A DNA stretch of 64,000 nucleotides from Blastococcus sp. PRF04-17 (GTDB taxonomy: Bacteria > Actinomycetota > Actinomycetes > Mycobacteriales > Geodermatophilaceae): positions 4,521,416 through 4,585,415 of the forward strand of contig NZ_CP095412.1 of NCBI RefSeq assembly GCF_023016265.1, read 5' to 3'. Positions 42,799-51,494 of this stretch are shown piece after piece. The translations under genes and the position numbers were made by a program. How positions within the stretch are numbered: the first letter of the stretch is position 1; each line of letters starts with the position of its first letter. Under the pieces are notes generated by a model. It saw only the letters and a program-made list of their open reading frames with translations, searched no databases and was not told where the DNA came from.

Positions 42799-43980
42799 TC
42801 AGCCGAGCCGCTCGACGATGGTGGCGTTGGCCATGCCGCCGGCCTCGCACATCGTCTGCAGCCCGTATCGGCCACCGGTCTGCTCGAGGTGGTTGAGCAG
42901 GGTGGTCATGAGCCGGGCACCGGAGGCGCCCAGCGGGTGCCCGAGGGCGATGGCGCCACCACGGGGGTTGAGCTTGTCCTCGGCCACGCCGAACTCGGCC
43001 TGCCACGCCAGCGGCACGGAGGCGAACGCCTCGTTGACCTCGACGGCGTCCATCTGGTCGATGGTCATCCCGGCCCGGGCCAGCGCCTTGACGGTCGCCG
43101 GGATGGGTCCGGTCAGCATGAGGGTCGGGTCGTCGCCGACGACGGACGACGCGACGATCCGTGCGCGGGGGCGCAGGCCCAGCGCGGCCGCCTTGTCGGC
43201 GCTCATCACCAGCAGGGCGCCGGCCCCGTCGGTGATCTGCGAGGAGTTGCCGGCGGTGACCTTCCAGTTGATGGCCGGGAAGCGCTCGCGCATCGTGTCG
43301 GTGCCGAACGCCGGCGTCAGGGTGGCCAGCTTCTCCACCGTGGTCTGGGGCCGGATCGACTCGTCGGTGGACACGACGCTGCCGTCCGGGGTGGTCACCG
43401 GGACGATCTCGTCGTCGAAGCCGCCCGCGGCCGCGGTGGCGGCGGCGCGCTGGTGGGAGCGGGCGGAGTACTCGTCGAGCTGGGCCCGGGAGATCCCCCA
43501 CTTGTCGGCGACGAGCTCCGCGGAGACGCCCTGCGGCACGAGGTCCGGGAACCGGGCCCGCACCCCGGGGCCGTGCGGGTCGGCGCCCATGCGGGCCGAG
43601 CCCATCGGGACCCGGCTCATCGACTCGATGCCCGCCGCGACGACGATGTCGTTGGCGCCGGCCACGATGCTCTGCACGGCGAACTCGAGGGCCTGCTGGC
43701 CCGAGCCGCACTTGCGCTCGATGGTCACCGACGGCACGTGCACGGGATAGCCGGCGGCGAGCCAGGCCTGCCGGCCGGGGGTGCCCGAGTGCTCGCCGGC
43801 CTGCCCGACGCAGCCGACCATGACGTCGTCCACCGTGCCGGGGTCGATGCCCGTGCGGTCCACCAGGCCCCGGAGGACGGCGGCCAGCAGGTCGACCGCG
43901 TGGACGCCGGACAGCGCCCCGCCCTGCTTGCCGCGCCCCATCGGGGAGCGGACCGCGTCGACGATGACGGCCTCGGGCAT
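42799..43980 (-). CDS. Thiolase family protein (acetyl-CoA acetyltransferase-like)
   Basis: 393 residues from ATG 43980 with GGAGGAAG upstream. The nucleophilic Cys is in ERKCGSGQQAL, the His in GHPLGASGARL and the second Cys in LQTMCEAGGMANA. The last motif differs from the usual CxGGGxG, as it does in the paralog at 59613 (MCEGGGMANA). It cleaves a beta-ketoacyl-CoA with CoA. It heads the minus-strand operon thiolase, SDR, crotonase, LLM, driven from the AT-rich divergent region at 43981-44106. Confidence 0.92.
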   Translation of the reverse strand: MPEAVIVDAVRSPMGRGKQGGALSGVHAVDLLAAVLRGLVDRTGIDPGTVDDVMVGCVGQAGEHSGTPGRQAWLAAGYPVHVPSVTIERKCGSGQQALEFAVQSIVAGANDIVVAAGIESMSRVPMGSARMGADPHGPGVRARFPDLVPQGVSAELVADKWGISRAQLDEYSARSHQRAAATAAAGGFDDEIVPVTTPDGSVVSTDESIRPQTTVEKLATLTPAFGTDTMRERFPAINWKVTAGNSSQITDGAGALLVMSADKAAALGLRPRARIVASSVVGDDPTLMLTGPIPATVKALARAGMTIDQMDAVEVNEAFASVPLAWQAEFGVAEDKLNPRGGAIALGHPLGASGARLMTTLLNHLEQTGGRYGLQTMCEAGGMANATIVERLG

Positions 43981-44106
43981 GGCTTCCTCCTGGCTAATCG
44001 CTGATCATCAATAACGTAGCCCGGCCTACCCCTTGGGCGGAAGGGCGAGTCGTGTAAAGATGCTCACCAATATCATGTTTCGCGCCACACCTACGGAGGA
44101 GCGGTC

Positions 44107-44604
44107 ATGGGCAAGCTGGGCGTCGACGATCTCGAGAACCTCAAGGGCACGCATCTGGACAAGGCCGATCAGGCCGAGCTCCTGAAGGCCCAGACCGAGT
44201 GCACGGTCATCTTCCTCGACGAGGAAGGGTGGCCCTGCGGCGTCGTGATGAGCTTCTTCGAGGAGAACGGCACCTTCTGGCTCACCGCCGTGGAGGGCCG
44301 TCACCAGGTGAAGGCCTTCGACCGCGACCCCCGCTGCTCGATCGTCGTCTCCAGCGCCGGCAGCGGCCTGCCGGGCCGCCGGATGCTGTCGATCCGCGGC
44401 GAGGCCACCGTCCACCGCGACGACGAGACCAAGCAGTGGTTCCTCGACCAGTTCACCACCCGCCTGCAGCCGGCCGACCCGGTCTCGTGGCGGAAGCTCC
44501 TCGACAGCCCGAAGCGCGTGGTCTTCGAGGTGCGGGTCACCTCGATCCTCGCCAGCCACGACCAGCGCAAGATCGCCGGCAACGGCCGCGGGATGGGGAG
44601 TTGA
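44107..44604 (+). CDS. Pyridoxamine 5'-phosphate oxidase-like flavin-binding protein
   Basis: 165 residues from ATG 44107 behind GGAGGAG. Split beta-barrel features: LLKAQTECTVIFLDEEGWP, FWLTAVEGRHQVKAFDRDPRCSIVV over two strands and RRMLSIRGEATVH. Such proteins bind FMN or F420 (F420-dependent reductases of the PNPOx-like superfamily); with npdG in the window an F420 role is plausible. It is the first gene of the plus-strand operon divergent from the thiolase operon. Confidence 0.78.
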   Translation: MGKLGVDDLENLKGTHLDKADQAELLKAQTECTVIFLDEEGWPCGVVMSFFEENGTFWLTAVEGRHQVKAFDRDPRCSIVVSSAGSGLPGRRMLSIRGEATVHRDDETKQWFLDQFTTRLQPADPVSWRKLLDSPKRVVFEVRVTSILASHDQRKIAGNGRGMGS

Positions 44605-44608
44605 GGGC

Positions 44609-45004
44609 GTGGCGACCCATCTGATGGTGGTGCTCAGCAACGTCAAGCCGGGCCAGGAGGAGGAGTTCAACCGCTGGTACGGCGTCCACATGCTCGAGAC
44701 GATCAACAAGCTGCAGGGCTTCGCCTCGGGTCAGCGCTTCGAGCTCGCCCAGCTCCCCGGCGCCCCCGCCGTCCCCTATCGCTACCTCGCCGTCTACGAG
44801 GTCGACGGGGAGACGCCGGAGGACCTCCAGCGCGCCTACGACCAGTTCCGGTGGCAGCGGCAGGAGCGGGCGGAGGCGCTGGCCGCGGGCCGTGACCCCG
44901 TCGTCTCGGTGTCCGACACCCTCGACACCGACCACTTCCTCGTCGGCTTCTTCTCCGCGATCACCGACAAGGTGCCCTCCGACCACGTCACGGCGCGCGC
45001 ATGA
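44609..45004 (+). CDS. EthD/dimeric alpha-beta barrel-like protein
   Basis: 131 residues from GTG 44609, 4 bp after the previous stop. MVVLSNVKPGQEEEFNRWYGVHML is the start of a ferredoxin-like dimeric alpha/beta barrel of the EthD/DUF1330-like kind; a conserved His lies in GVHMLE. No other motif is recognisable. Its stop overlaps the SDR start, so it is coupled with that gene. Enzymatic role unknown; companions of oxygenases often look like this. Confidence 0.7.
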   Translation: MATHLMVVLSNVKPGQEEEFNRWYGVHMLETINKLQGFASGQRFELAQLPGAPAVPYRYLAVYEVDGETPEDLQRAYDQFRWQRQERAEALAAGRDPVVSVSDTLDTDHFLVGFFSAITDKVPSDHVTARA

Positions 45005-45763
45005 CCCGCAGGCTCGAGGGCCGCGTCGCGGCCGTCGTCGGCGGCGGCTCCGGGATGGGCCGGGCCACCGCGCGTCGGCTGGCGGACGAGGGCGCGCACG
45101 TCTACGTCGCGGACCTCTCCGAGGACGCCGCCAAGACGGTCGCCGGCGAGATCGGTGACTCGGCCGTCCCGTGGCAGCTGGACGCGACCGACAACGACGC
45201 GCTGCGCGACTCTACGCCGCGATCGAGCGCGAGCACGGCGTGCTGCACGTGCTGCACGACCAGGTGGGCATGCCGGGCGCCGGAGGCATCGACGTCTCCG
45301 AGGACGACTTCCAGCGGTCGATCGACGTCAACGTCAAGAGCGCCTTCTACGTGACGACGCTGGGCTACGAGCTCGTGAAGAAGGCCGACCGCAAGGGCTC
45401 GATCACGATGACCGCGTCGACGGCGGCGCTCATCGGCTCGCCGTTCAGCCCCCTGTACTCCCTGACCAAGGGCGCGCTGACCGCCTACGCGCGGGCGCTG
45501 GCGCTGGTCGGCGGCCCGGACGGCGTGCGGGTCAACGTCATCTGTCCCGGGCCGGTGGACACCCCGATGCTGCCCACGTTCTTCGGCCGCGACCCCGGCG
45601 CCGACATGGCCGACCTGATGCACAACTTCATCTCGCTGGTCCCGCTGGGCGGCCCGCGACGCCGGAGGAGATCGCCGGCGTCGTCGCGTTCCTCGCCAGT
45701 GACGACGCCGGGTTCGTGACCGGTGTGACCATCCCGATCGACGGAGGACTGACCGCCCGATGA
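45001..45763 (+). pseudogene. SDR family oxidoreductase with two apparent one-base frameshifts
   Basis: Three frames in order give one complete SDR. The first is ATG 45001 with [20 protein letters not shown], ending near DNDALRD. The second runs [11 protein letters not shown] to [22 protein letters not shown] (catalytic Tyr/Lys) and LVPLG. The third is [19 protein letters not shown] to [11 protein letters not shown]. One C restored near 45208 (giving RDLYAAIE) and one near 45650-45656 (giving [10 protein letters not shown]) joins them. Flanking genes overlap it at both ends as in an intact operon, which argues for sequence error rather than decay. Confidence 0.78.
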
Positions 45764-46203
45764 CCGACACCGCCACCCTCGCCGCCCGCAGCGCCGAGCT
45801 GTACTACACCTACGCCCGCGCCGTGGACGAGGAGGACCTGGACACCCTCCGCTCGATCGTCACCGACGACGTCCTGATCACCCGCGGCGACAACCCGACC
45901 GAGCAGGGCGTCGAGAAGTTCCTCGACGTCTACCGCGCGCACATCGCCCTGCAGGTGCCGGTGTGCAAGCACGTCGTCACCAACGTCCTCGCCGAGCCGG
46001 ACGGCGACGAGATCAAGACGCACGCCTACTTCCAGGCCTCGTTTTTCTTCGAGGACAAGACCCGGCTGATCATCGGCGTCTACGACGACGTGCACGTCGA
46101 GCGGGACGGGAAGCTCAAGCTGGCGCACAAGAAGATCCGCGTGCAGCGGGTGCTCGAGCTGCCGGCCTCCGCCGCGCTGTACGCGCACGTCGGCACCAAG
46201 TAG
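45760..46203 (+). CDS. SnoaL-like / NTF2-fold protein
   Basis: 147 residues from ATG 45760, overlapping the SDR stop. [22 protein letters not shown] and the later strands [23 protein letters not shown] (in two parts) and [12 protein letters not shown] fit the NTF2/SnoaL cone, related to the alpha subunit of aromatic dioxygenase small subunits and to steroid isomerase-like proteins. It is the last gene of the 44107 operon; the stop is followed at once by a hairpin. Confidence 0.78.
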   Translation: MTDTATLAARSAELYYTYARAVDEEDLDTLRSIVTDDVLITRGDNPTEQGVEKFLDVYRAHIALQVPVCKHVVTNVLAEPDGDEIKTHAYFQASFFFEDKTRLIIGVYDDVHVERDGKLKLAHKKIRVQRVLELPASAALYAHVGTK

Positions 46204-46205
46204 AA

Positions 46206-46259
46206 GCCAGAACCGCGGTTTCGGCCCCGTCGGACGGGGGCCGAAACCGCGGTTCTGGC
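46206..46259. terminator. 23-bp-arm ACCGCGG inverted repeat
   Basis: Arms 46206-46228 and 46237-46259 are exact reverse complements, with the core AGAACCGCGGTTTCGGC. It lies 3 bp after the SnoaL-like stop and 4 bp before the stop of the converging DUF559 gene, so it serves both. Confidence 0.8.
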
Positions 46260-46263
46260 CGCA

Positions 46264-47127
46264 TCAGCGCGAGCTGAGGGCGGCGCGGACCTTCTGGACG
46301 ACGGCGTCGAGGTTGCGCAGGTCGGCGGCGCTGATCCGGATGACGATCCAGCCCGCCGCCTAAAGCCGATCGATCCGGACGTCGTCACGGGCGATCTGAC
46401 TCTCCTCGAAGTGGTAGGCGCCCTCGTACTCCACCGCGACCTTGGCCTCCGGCCACGCGAAGTCGAGCGCCATCTCGTGGCCGCCGACGCGCACCGGGTA
46501 CTGCGGCACGGGCGCCAGGCCGGCCAGGACCAGCGCCACGCGCACCCACGACTCCGCCGGCGAGTCCGCCCGCGGATCGACGAGTTCGACGGCCCGCCGG
46601 AACCGCGCCGCCCCGTATCGGCCGGCGCCCGCCCGCGCCATGGTGCGCAGCTCCGGCAGTGCCACCGTCTCGGCACGCACCATGGCGTCCAGCGCGGCGA
46701 CGGCGGTCGGCAGCCGCTCCAGTGCCGCGACGTCCCACGCCGTCCGCAGGGGAGTGGTCAGGGGCAGTCCGTCGACGACCGTCCGGTCGCCCGGTCGGAG
46801 CACCGTCTGGTGGACGCGGACGTCGCGTGGGCCGCGCCACTTCCCGTCGGCGCTCCGCAGGACGGTGACCGGGTCCGTCGTGCCGGCGAACGGTGCGCCC
46901 CACCAAGCAGCGGCGGAGTGCCCGCCGATGACGGCGCCCTGCGGCAGCAGCAGCGCGACACCCTGGCACTTCAGCTGGTGGTCGAACGGCAGTCCGGGGT
47001 CGGCGTACACCCCCTGCACCAGCCGCCGGTAACCGCGCCGCCGCAGTTGGGCTCGGGTCAGGAAGCCCTCCGAGATGGCATGGCTGGCGATGAACACCCC
47101 GGGGAGCAGCTGCCTCGTCGCGGACAT
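46264..47127 (-). pseudogene. DUF559 (Vsr-like nuclease fold) protein with an internal TAG
   Basis: From the start at 47127 the frame reads 255 residues and meets TAG at 46360-46362. The same frame then continues for 32 codons (AAGWIVIRISAADLRNLDAV) to TGA at 46264. The AbiEi-like N-terminal helix region (LTRAQLRRRGYRRLVQGVYA) and C-terminal DUF559 core (MALDFAWPEAKVAVEYEG, HFEESQIARDDVRIDRL) are family features, and the WxVIRI strand after the TAG completes the nuclease fold. It is therefore a nonsense mutant, a base-call error or a read-through case. It is a cargo gene, not part of the catabolic pathway. Confidence 0.78.
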
Positions 47128-47175
47128 CCGGACACCCTGACCGATGCCGCGCCCCCGCCGTCCCGTTGTCCACAG

Positions 47176-47233
47176 GGGCCGAAACCGCGGTTTCGGCCCT
47201 GTCGGACTGGAGCCGGAACCGCGGTTTCGGCTC
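47176..47233. terminator. Double ACCGCGG palindrome between two minus-strand genes
   Basis: GGGCCGAAACCGCGG plus TTTCGGCCC (47176-47199) is a 24-bp perfect palindrome. A second, 47210-47233, has one mismatched pair. The pair touches the stop of the SnoaL-like gene at 47233 and lies upstream of the DUF559 gene. Confidence 0.7.
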
Positions 47234-47811
47234 TAGGGGCGGTAGGTGGACCAGGTCGGCAGCTTCTCGGGGTAGTCGCCCTCGGTCACCGGGGTGCCGG
47301 GCACCCGCAGCCGCCGGGCGTCGGCGAAGCTGGTCGGCATCTCGTCGGCCGGCACGTTGTACATGAACCGGATCGTGCGCGCGGCGAACACCCAGCGGTC
47401 GTCGAGCCGGACGTAGCGGTCGTCGTAGCGGTACGCGGCGAGCAGCAGCTTGTCGCCCAGCGCGAGCTCGCCGTGGCCGTTGACCACGCCGGTCGCCGTC
47501 CCGGCGTCGACGTCGACGACCGCGACGTGCGACTCCGGGGTGTGCAGCGTGGTGACGTAGCGGTCCATCATCGACGCGTAGAACGTCCGCAGGTCGGCGT
47601 GGCCCTGGACGGTGGTGCCGAGCCGGGTGAAGCTGCCGTCGGGCGCGAAGCAGGCGACCACCGTGTCGAGGTCGTGGTCGTCGACGGCCATGGAGTACAG
47701 CACGCTGAGGTTCACCAGCGCCGCCTTGTCGGCCAGCTCGCGGATCTGCCGGTAGGCCTCCTCGGGGGTCGCGGCGAGCGTGGTGGTGGTGGTCGCGGAC
47801 AGCAGATCCAT
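47233..47811 (-). CDS. SnoaL-like / NTF2-fold protein
   Basis: 192 residues from ATG 47811 with GGAGAC upstream. EEAYRQIRELADKAALVNLSVLYSMAVDDHD, in helix order, and the terminal RYVRLDDRWVFAARTIRFMYNVP place it in the same SnoaL_4 family as the 6609 protein (which ends YRRVDGRWRFADRLMGYMYYMP). The gene is divergent from the SDR at 47940; a candidate operator lies 32-45 bp upstream of its start. Confidence 0.8.
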   Translation of the reverse strand: MDLLSATTTTTLAATPEEAYRQIRELADKAALVNLSVLYSMAVDDHDLDTVVACFAPDGSFTRLGTTVQGHADLRTFYASMMDRYVTTLHTPESHVAVVDVDAGTATGVVNGHGELALGDKLLLAAYRYDDRYVRLDDRWVFAARTIRFMYNVPADEMPTSFADARRLRVPGTPVTEGDYPEKLPTWSTYRP

Positions 47812-47842
47812 GGGTCGTCTCCTCGATTCAGAGCCGTACTAG

Positions 47843-47856
47843 GCGCATGATTGTCA
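47843..47856. promoter_or_regulatory. Candidate operator GCGCATGATTGTCA
   Basis: This 14-mer is identical to 26717-26730 in front of the ABC importer. It lies between the divergent SnoaL-like and SDR genes, so one regulator may control import and this module together. Confidence 0.5.
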
Positions 47857-47939
47857 GAGACTACGTCTCGGTGTTACGGTCGCCACACCCCCAGCGGCGC
47901 ACCGGTTCCTGCGCCCGTTCCACCGATCCGGAGGCGCCC

Positions 47940-48731
47940 GTGACCGCCGTCAGCGAAGCCCCGACCGCGACCGGTCTGCGGCCGACGAAGCCGGCCGGCG
48001 TCGTCGTCACCGGTGCGGCCCAGGGTCTCGGCAAGGCCATCGCCCGCCGCTTCGCCGAGGACGGCGGCCACGTCGTCGGCCTCGACCTGCACGACACGGT
48101 CGCCGACGTCGCCCGCGAGCTGGGCGAGGGCCATGACGCCGTCGTCGGCGACGCCACGGACCCGGATGTGGTGCGCGCCGCCTGCCAGCGGGCCGCAGAA
48201 CTGGGCGGGGGACTGCGCACCGTCGTCCTCAACGCCGGCGTGATCGCGCCGGGGGCGACCGTCGACTACCCGATCGAGGACTGGGACAAGGTCCTCGGCG
48301 TGAACCTGCGCGGCACGTTCATCGGCGCGCAGGTCGCCCGCCCGTTCCTCTCCGAGGGCGGCAGCATGGTGCTGCTCTCGTCCATCTGCGCGTCCCAGGG
48401 CTTCGCCGCCCGCGCCGCGTACTGCGCCTCCAAGGCCGGCGTCGACGGGCTGGTCCGGTCGCTGGCCATGGAGTGGGGACCCGACGGCATCCGGGTCAAC
48501 GGCGTCGCCCCCGGCACCTTCGAGACCGAGATGCAGAAGGCGATGGTCGCCAGCGGCTTCGTCTCGGTGCAGCGCTACATCGACCGCATCCCGATGAACC
48601 GCGTCGGCCGGCCCGAGGAGCTCGCCGACGCGGTGGCCTACCTCGCCTCCGACCGCGCGAGCTACATCAGCGGCGTCGTCCTCGCCGTCGACGGCGGCTG
48701 GGCCGGCGGCGGACTCCCGGCGCAGGCCTGA
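47940..48731 (+). CDS. Short-chain dehydrogenase/reductase
   Basis: 263 residues from GTG 47940, preceded by GGAGG at 7 bases. TGAAQGLGKAIARRFAEDG is the cofactor motif, LNAGVIAPG follows, and the catalytic Ser and Tyr/Lys are in VLLSSICA and YCASKAGVDG. The ending SGVVLAVDGGWAGGG is classical. It begins the operon SDR, LLM, acyl-CoA synthetase, ALDH, CoA-transferase and probably oxidises an alcohol intermediate. Confidence 0.9.
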   Translation: MTAVSEAPTATGLRPTKPAGVVVTGAAQGLGKAIARRFAEDGGHVVGLDLHDTVADVARELGEGHDAVVGDATDPDVVRAACQRAAELGGGLRTVVLNAGVIAPGATVDYPIEDWDKVLGVNLRGTFIGAQVARPFLSEGGSMVLLSSICASQGFAARAAYCASKAGVDGLVRSLAMEWGPDGIRVNGVAPGTFETEMQKAMVASGFVSVQRYIDRIPMNRVGRPEELADAVAYLASDRASYISGVVLAVDGGWAGGGLPAQA

Positions 48732-48776
48732 CTACCCCGCGACGACACCCCCAGACGAGAAGAGAAAGGCCCCCAC

Positions 48777-49829
48777 ATGGTCCAGCTCGGCATCCTGCTC
48801 AGCGACAACCCGAAGTCGGTCTCGGGCCCCCAGCAGTTCAAGGACATCCAGCGGATCGTGGAGGTGGCCCAGAACAACGGCTTCAACCACATCGCGATCG
48901 GCCAGCACTTCCTCTACGGCGAGCTGCGCTGGCTGCAGCCGGTGCCGCTGCTGGCGCGGCTCGCGGCCGACTGCGACCCGGGCACCCGCCTGGTCACCAA
49001 CATCATGATCGCGCCGCTGTACCACCCGGTGATGCTGGCCGAGGAGATCGCCACCCTCGACATCGTCACCGAGGGCCGGTTCGTGTTCGGCGCCGGCCTG
49101 GGCTACCGGCCCGAGGAGTTCGACTACCTGGACGTGCCCTACAAGGAGCGCGCCGGCCGGTTCAACGAGTCCCTGGAGCTGATGAAGAAGCTCTGGACCC
49201 AGGAGTCGGTCACGCACCACGGCAAGTACTGGACGCTGGACGACGTCCATCCCCACATCTTCCCGGTGCAGCAGCCGCACCCGCCCATCTGGATCGGCGC
49301 GCACGCGGTGCCGGGTGTGCAGCGGGCGGCCAAGTACGGCGACGGCTTCGTCTCCCCGCCGGAGACGCCCAAGCACGAGGTGGCGGCCCGGTACAAGATC
49401 GTCGAGGAAGGCTTCAAGGCCCGCGGCAAGGAGTTCGGGCCGCAGCCGCTGCGCCGCAACATCCTGGTCGCCGACACCCGCGAGGAGGCGATCGCCGAGT
49501 ACGCCCGCGTCGCCAAGGGCCGGTACATCACCTACGCCCAGAAGGGCCTCGACGTCTACAACGTCGAGCAGCTGGAGAAGGAGTTCGCCGAGGCGGTCGC
49601 CGGCCACGCCATCATCGGCACTCCGGACGACGTCGTCGCCGCGCTGGTCGACCTGGTCACCACCCTCCCCGTCGACCCGCTGATGGTGCGCCCCCAGTGG
49701 CCGGCCATGGACATCGAGGAGACCATCAAGACCATCGAACGGCTCGGCCGCGAGATCGTGCCTGCGCTCAAGGACATCGAGCCCATCCGGCACATCCCCG
49801 ACGAGTCGCTGGTGGGGGCACCGGCGTGA
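48777..49829 (+). CDS. LLM class flavin/F420-dependent oxidoreductase
   Basis: 350 residues from ATG 48777 behind AGAAAGG. It has AIGQHFLYGELRWLQPVPLLARLA, VTEGRFVFGAGLGYRPEEF and HPPIWIGAHAV, the third paralog of the group (also 23334, 40161). C-terminal VDPLMVRPQWPAMD is shared with the 23334 protein. The following ligase overlaps it by 4 bp. Probable oxidative step on the compound that the ligase then activates. Confidence 0.88.
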   Translation: MVQLGILLSDNPKSVSGPQQFKDIQRIVEVAQNNGFNHIAIGQHFLYGELRWLQPVPLLARLAADCDPGTRLVTNIMIAPLYHPVMLAEEIATLDIVTEGRFVFGAGLGYRPEEFDYLDVPYKERAGRFNESLELMKKLWTQESVTHHGKYWTLDDVHPHIFPVQQPHPPIWIGAHAVPGVQRAAKYGDGFVSPPETPKHEVAARYKIVEEGFKARGKEFGPQPLRRNILVADTREEAIAEYARVAKGRYITYAQKGLDVYNVEQLEKEFAEAVAGHAIIGTPDDVVAALVDLVTTLPVDPLMVRPQWPAMDIEETIKTIERLGREIVPALKDIEPIRHIPDESLVGAPA

Positions 49830-51475
49830 GCGACCGGACGCGTTACTACACCGACCTGGTCCCGACCTTCCCCGACCCGGAGACGTGGACGTTCGCCCAC
49901 GTGCTGCGGCACTGGGCGGAGCAGCGGCCCGACGCGCTGGTGCTCGACTGCCCCGAGGAGCAGTTCACCCTCACCTACGCGCAGGCGCTGGCCGGCGCCG
50001 AGGTGGTGGGCAGCGCCCTGTACGCCGACGGCGCGGCGCAGGGCGACCGCGTCGTCCTCATGGCGGCGAACTCCTCCCGGTTCGTCCGCACCTGGTTCGG
50101 CGCCGCACTCGGCGGGCTCGTCGAGGTGCCGATCAACACCAACTACGAGGGCGAGTTCCTGCGCCACCAGCTCGACATCGCCCAGGCCCGGTTCGCGGTC
50201 ATCGACGACGTGTTCGCCGAGCGGTGGGTCGCCATCGCCGAGCACGCGCGGATGGTCGAGAAGTTCTACGTGATCGACACGGGCCAGGGTGTCCTGGACA
50301 AGGCGGTGGCGCTGCTGCGCGAGAACGGCTGGGCCGCCGCCCACTGGGACGAGCTGGAACAGGCCGAGCGCCGGGAGCTCCCCGTACCCCGGCCGCAGGA
50401 CCTCGGCGCCATCTTCTACACGTCGGGCACCACCGGGCCCTCCAAGGGCGTGGCGATGCCGTTCGGGCAGCTGTACTTCTTCGCCCAGATCGTCGTCTCC
50501 CTGACCCGGCTCACCCCGGACGACGTGTACCTGACGACGACGCCGCTCTTCCACGGCAACGCGCAGTTCATGGCGGCCTACCCGGCGATCGTGGCGGGTG
50601 GCCGTGCGGTGATCCGGCCGAAGTTCAGCGCCAGCCGCTGGATCGACCACGTCCGCGACTCCGGCGTCACGGTGACCAACTTCGTCGGCGTGATGATGGA
50701 CTTCGCCTGGAAGCAGGCACCGCGGGAGAACGACCGCGACAACGTGCTGCGCTGCGTGTACGCCGCACCGACGGCCAGCACCTACGTCGAGGAGTTCAAG
50801 GAGCGCTACGGCATCGAGGCGTTCGTCGACGCCTTCGGCCTCACCGAGACCTGCGCCCCGATCATGTCGCCCTACGGCGAGCCGCGGCCCGCCGGCGCCG
50901 CGGGGCTGCAGAACAAGGAGTGGTTCGACATCCGGCTGGTCGACCCGGAGACCGACCGGGAGGTCCCGGTGGGGGAGGTCGGCGAGCTCGTCGTCCGCCC
51001 GGTCCACCCGTGGACGTGCAGCAACGGCTACTACAACATGCCGGAGAAGACCGTCGAGACGTGGCGGAACCTCTGGTTCCACACCGGTGACGCGCTGCGC
51101 CGCGACGAGGACGGCTGGTACTACTTCATCGACCGCTACAAGGACGCCCTCCGGCGTCGCGGCGAGAACATCAGCTCCTACGAGGTGGAGCAGGCGATCC
51201 TCGGCCATCCGGCCGTCGTCGAGTGCGCCGTGATCGGCGTGCCGGCCGACCAGGAGGCCGGCGAGGACGAGGTGCTGGCCGTGGTCGTCGCCTCCGAGCC
51301 GGTCGAGCCCGCCGACGTCCTGACCTGGTGCGAGGGGCGCATCCCCGCCTTCGCCATCCCGCGCTACCTGCGGGTGACCTCCGCCCTGCCCAAGACCCCG
51401 TCCGAAAAGGTCCGCAAGGCCGCCCTGCGCGAGGACGGCATCACCCCAGACACCTACGACCGCACGGCCGGCTGA
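49826..51475 (+). CDS. Class I adenylate-forming acyl-CoA synthetase
   Basis: 549 residues from GTG 49826. The A3 loop is IFYTSGTTGPSKG near residue 196, the A5 motif is AFGLTETCAPI, the hinge WFHTGDALRRDEDG plus RYKDALRRRGENISSYEVE, and the terminal Lys lies in TPSEKVRKA. Resembles crotonobetaine/carnitine-CoA ligase-type (CaiC) proteins. It sits between an LLM enzyme and an aldehyde dehydrogenase, and a CaiB-type transferase ends the operon, so activation of a carboxylic acid is its likely role. Confidence 0.9.
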   Translation: MSDRTRYYTDLVPTFPDPETWTFAHVLRHWAEQRPDALVLDCPEEQFTLTYAQALAGAEVVGSALYADGAAQGDRVVLMAANSSRFVRTWFGAALGGLVEVPINTNYEGEFLRHQLDIAQARFAVIDDVFAERWVAIAEHARMVEKFYVIDTGQGVLDKAVALLRENGWAAAHWDELEQAERRELPVPRPQDLGAIFYTSGTTGPSKGVAMPFGQLYFFAQIVVSLTRLTPDDVYLTTTPLFHGNAQFMAAYPAIVAGGRAVIRPKFSASRWIDHVRDSGVTVTNFVGVMMDFAWKQAPRENDRDNVLRCVYAAPTASTYVEEFKERYGIEAFVDAFGLTETCAPIMSPYGEPRPAGAAGLQNKEWFDIRLVDPETDREVPVGEVGELVVRPVHPWTCSNGYYNMPEKTVETWRNLWFHTGDALRRDEDGWYYFIDRYKDALRRRGENISSYEVEQAILGHPAVVECAVIGVPADQEAGEDEVLAVVVASEPVEPADVLTWCEGRIPAFAIPRYLRVTSALPKTPSEKVRKAALREDGITPDTYDRTAG

Positions 51476-51494
51476 GCCCGAACGGAGAACTGCC

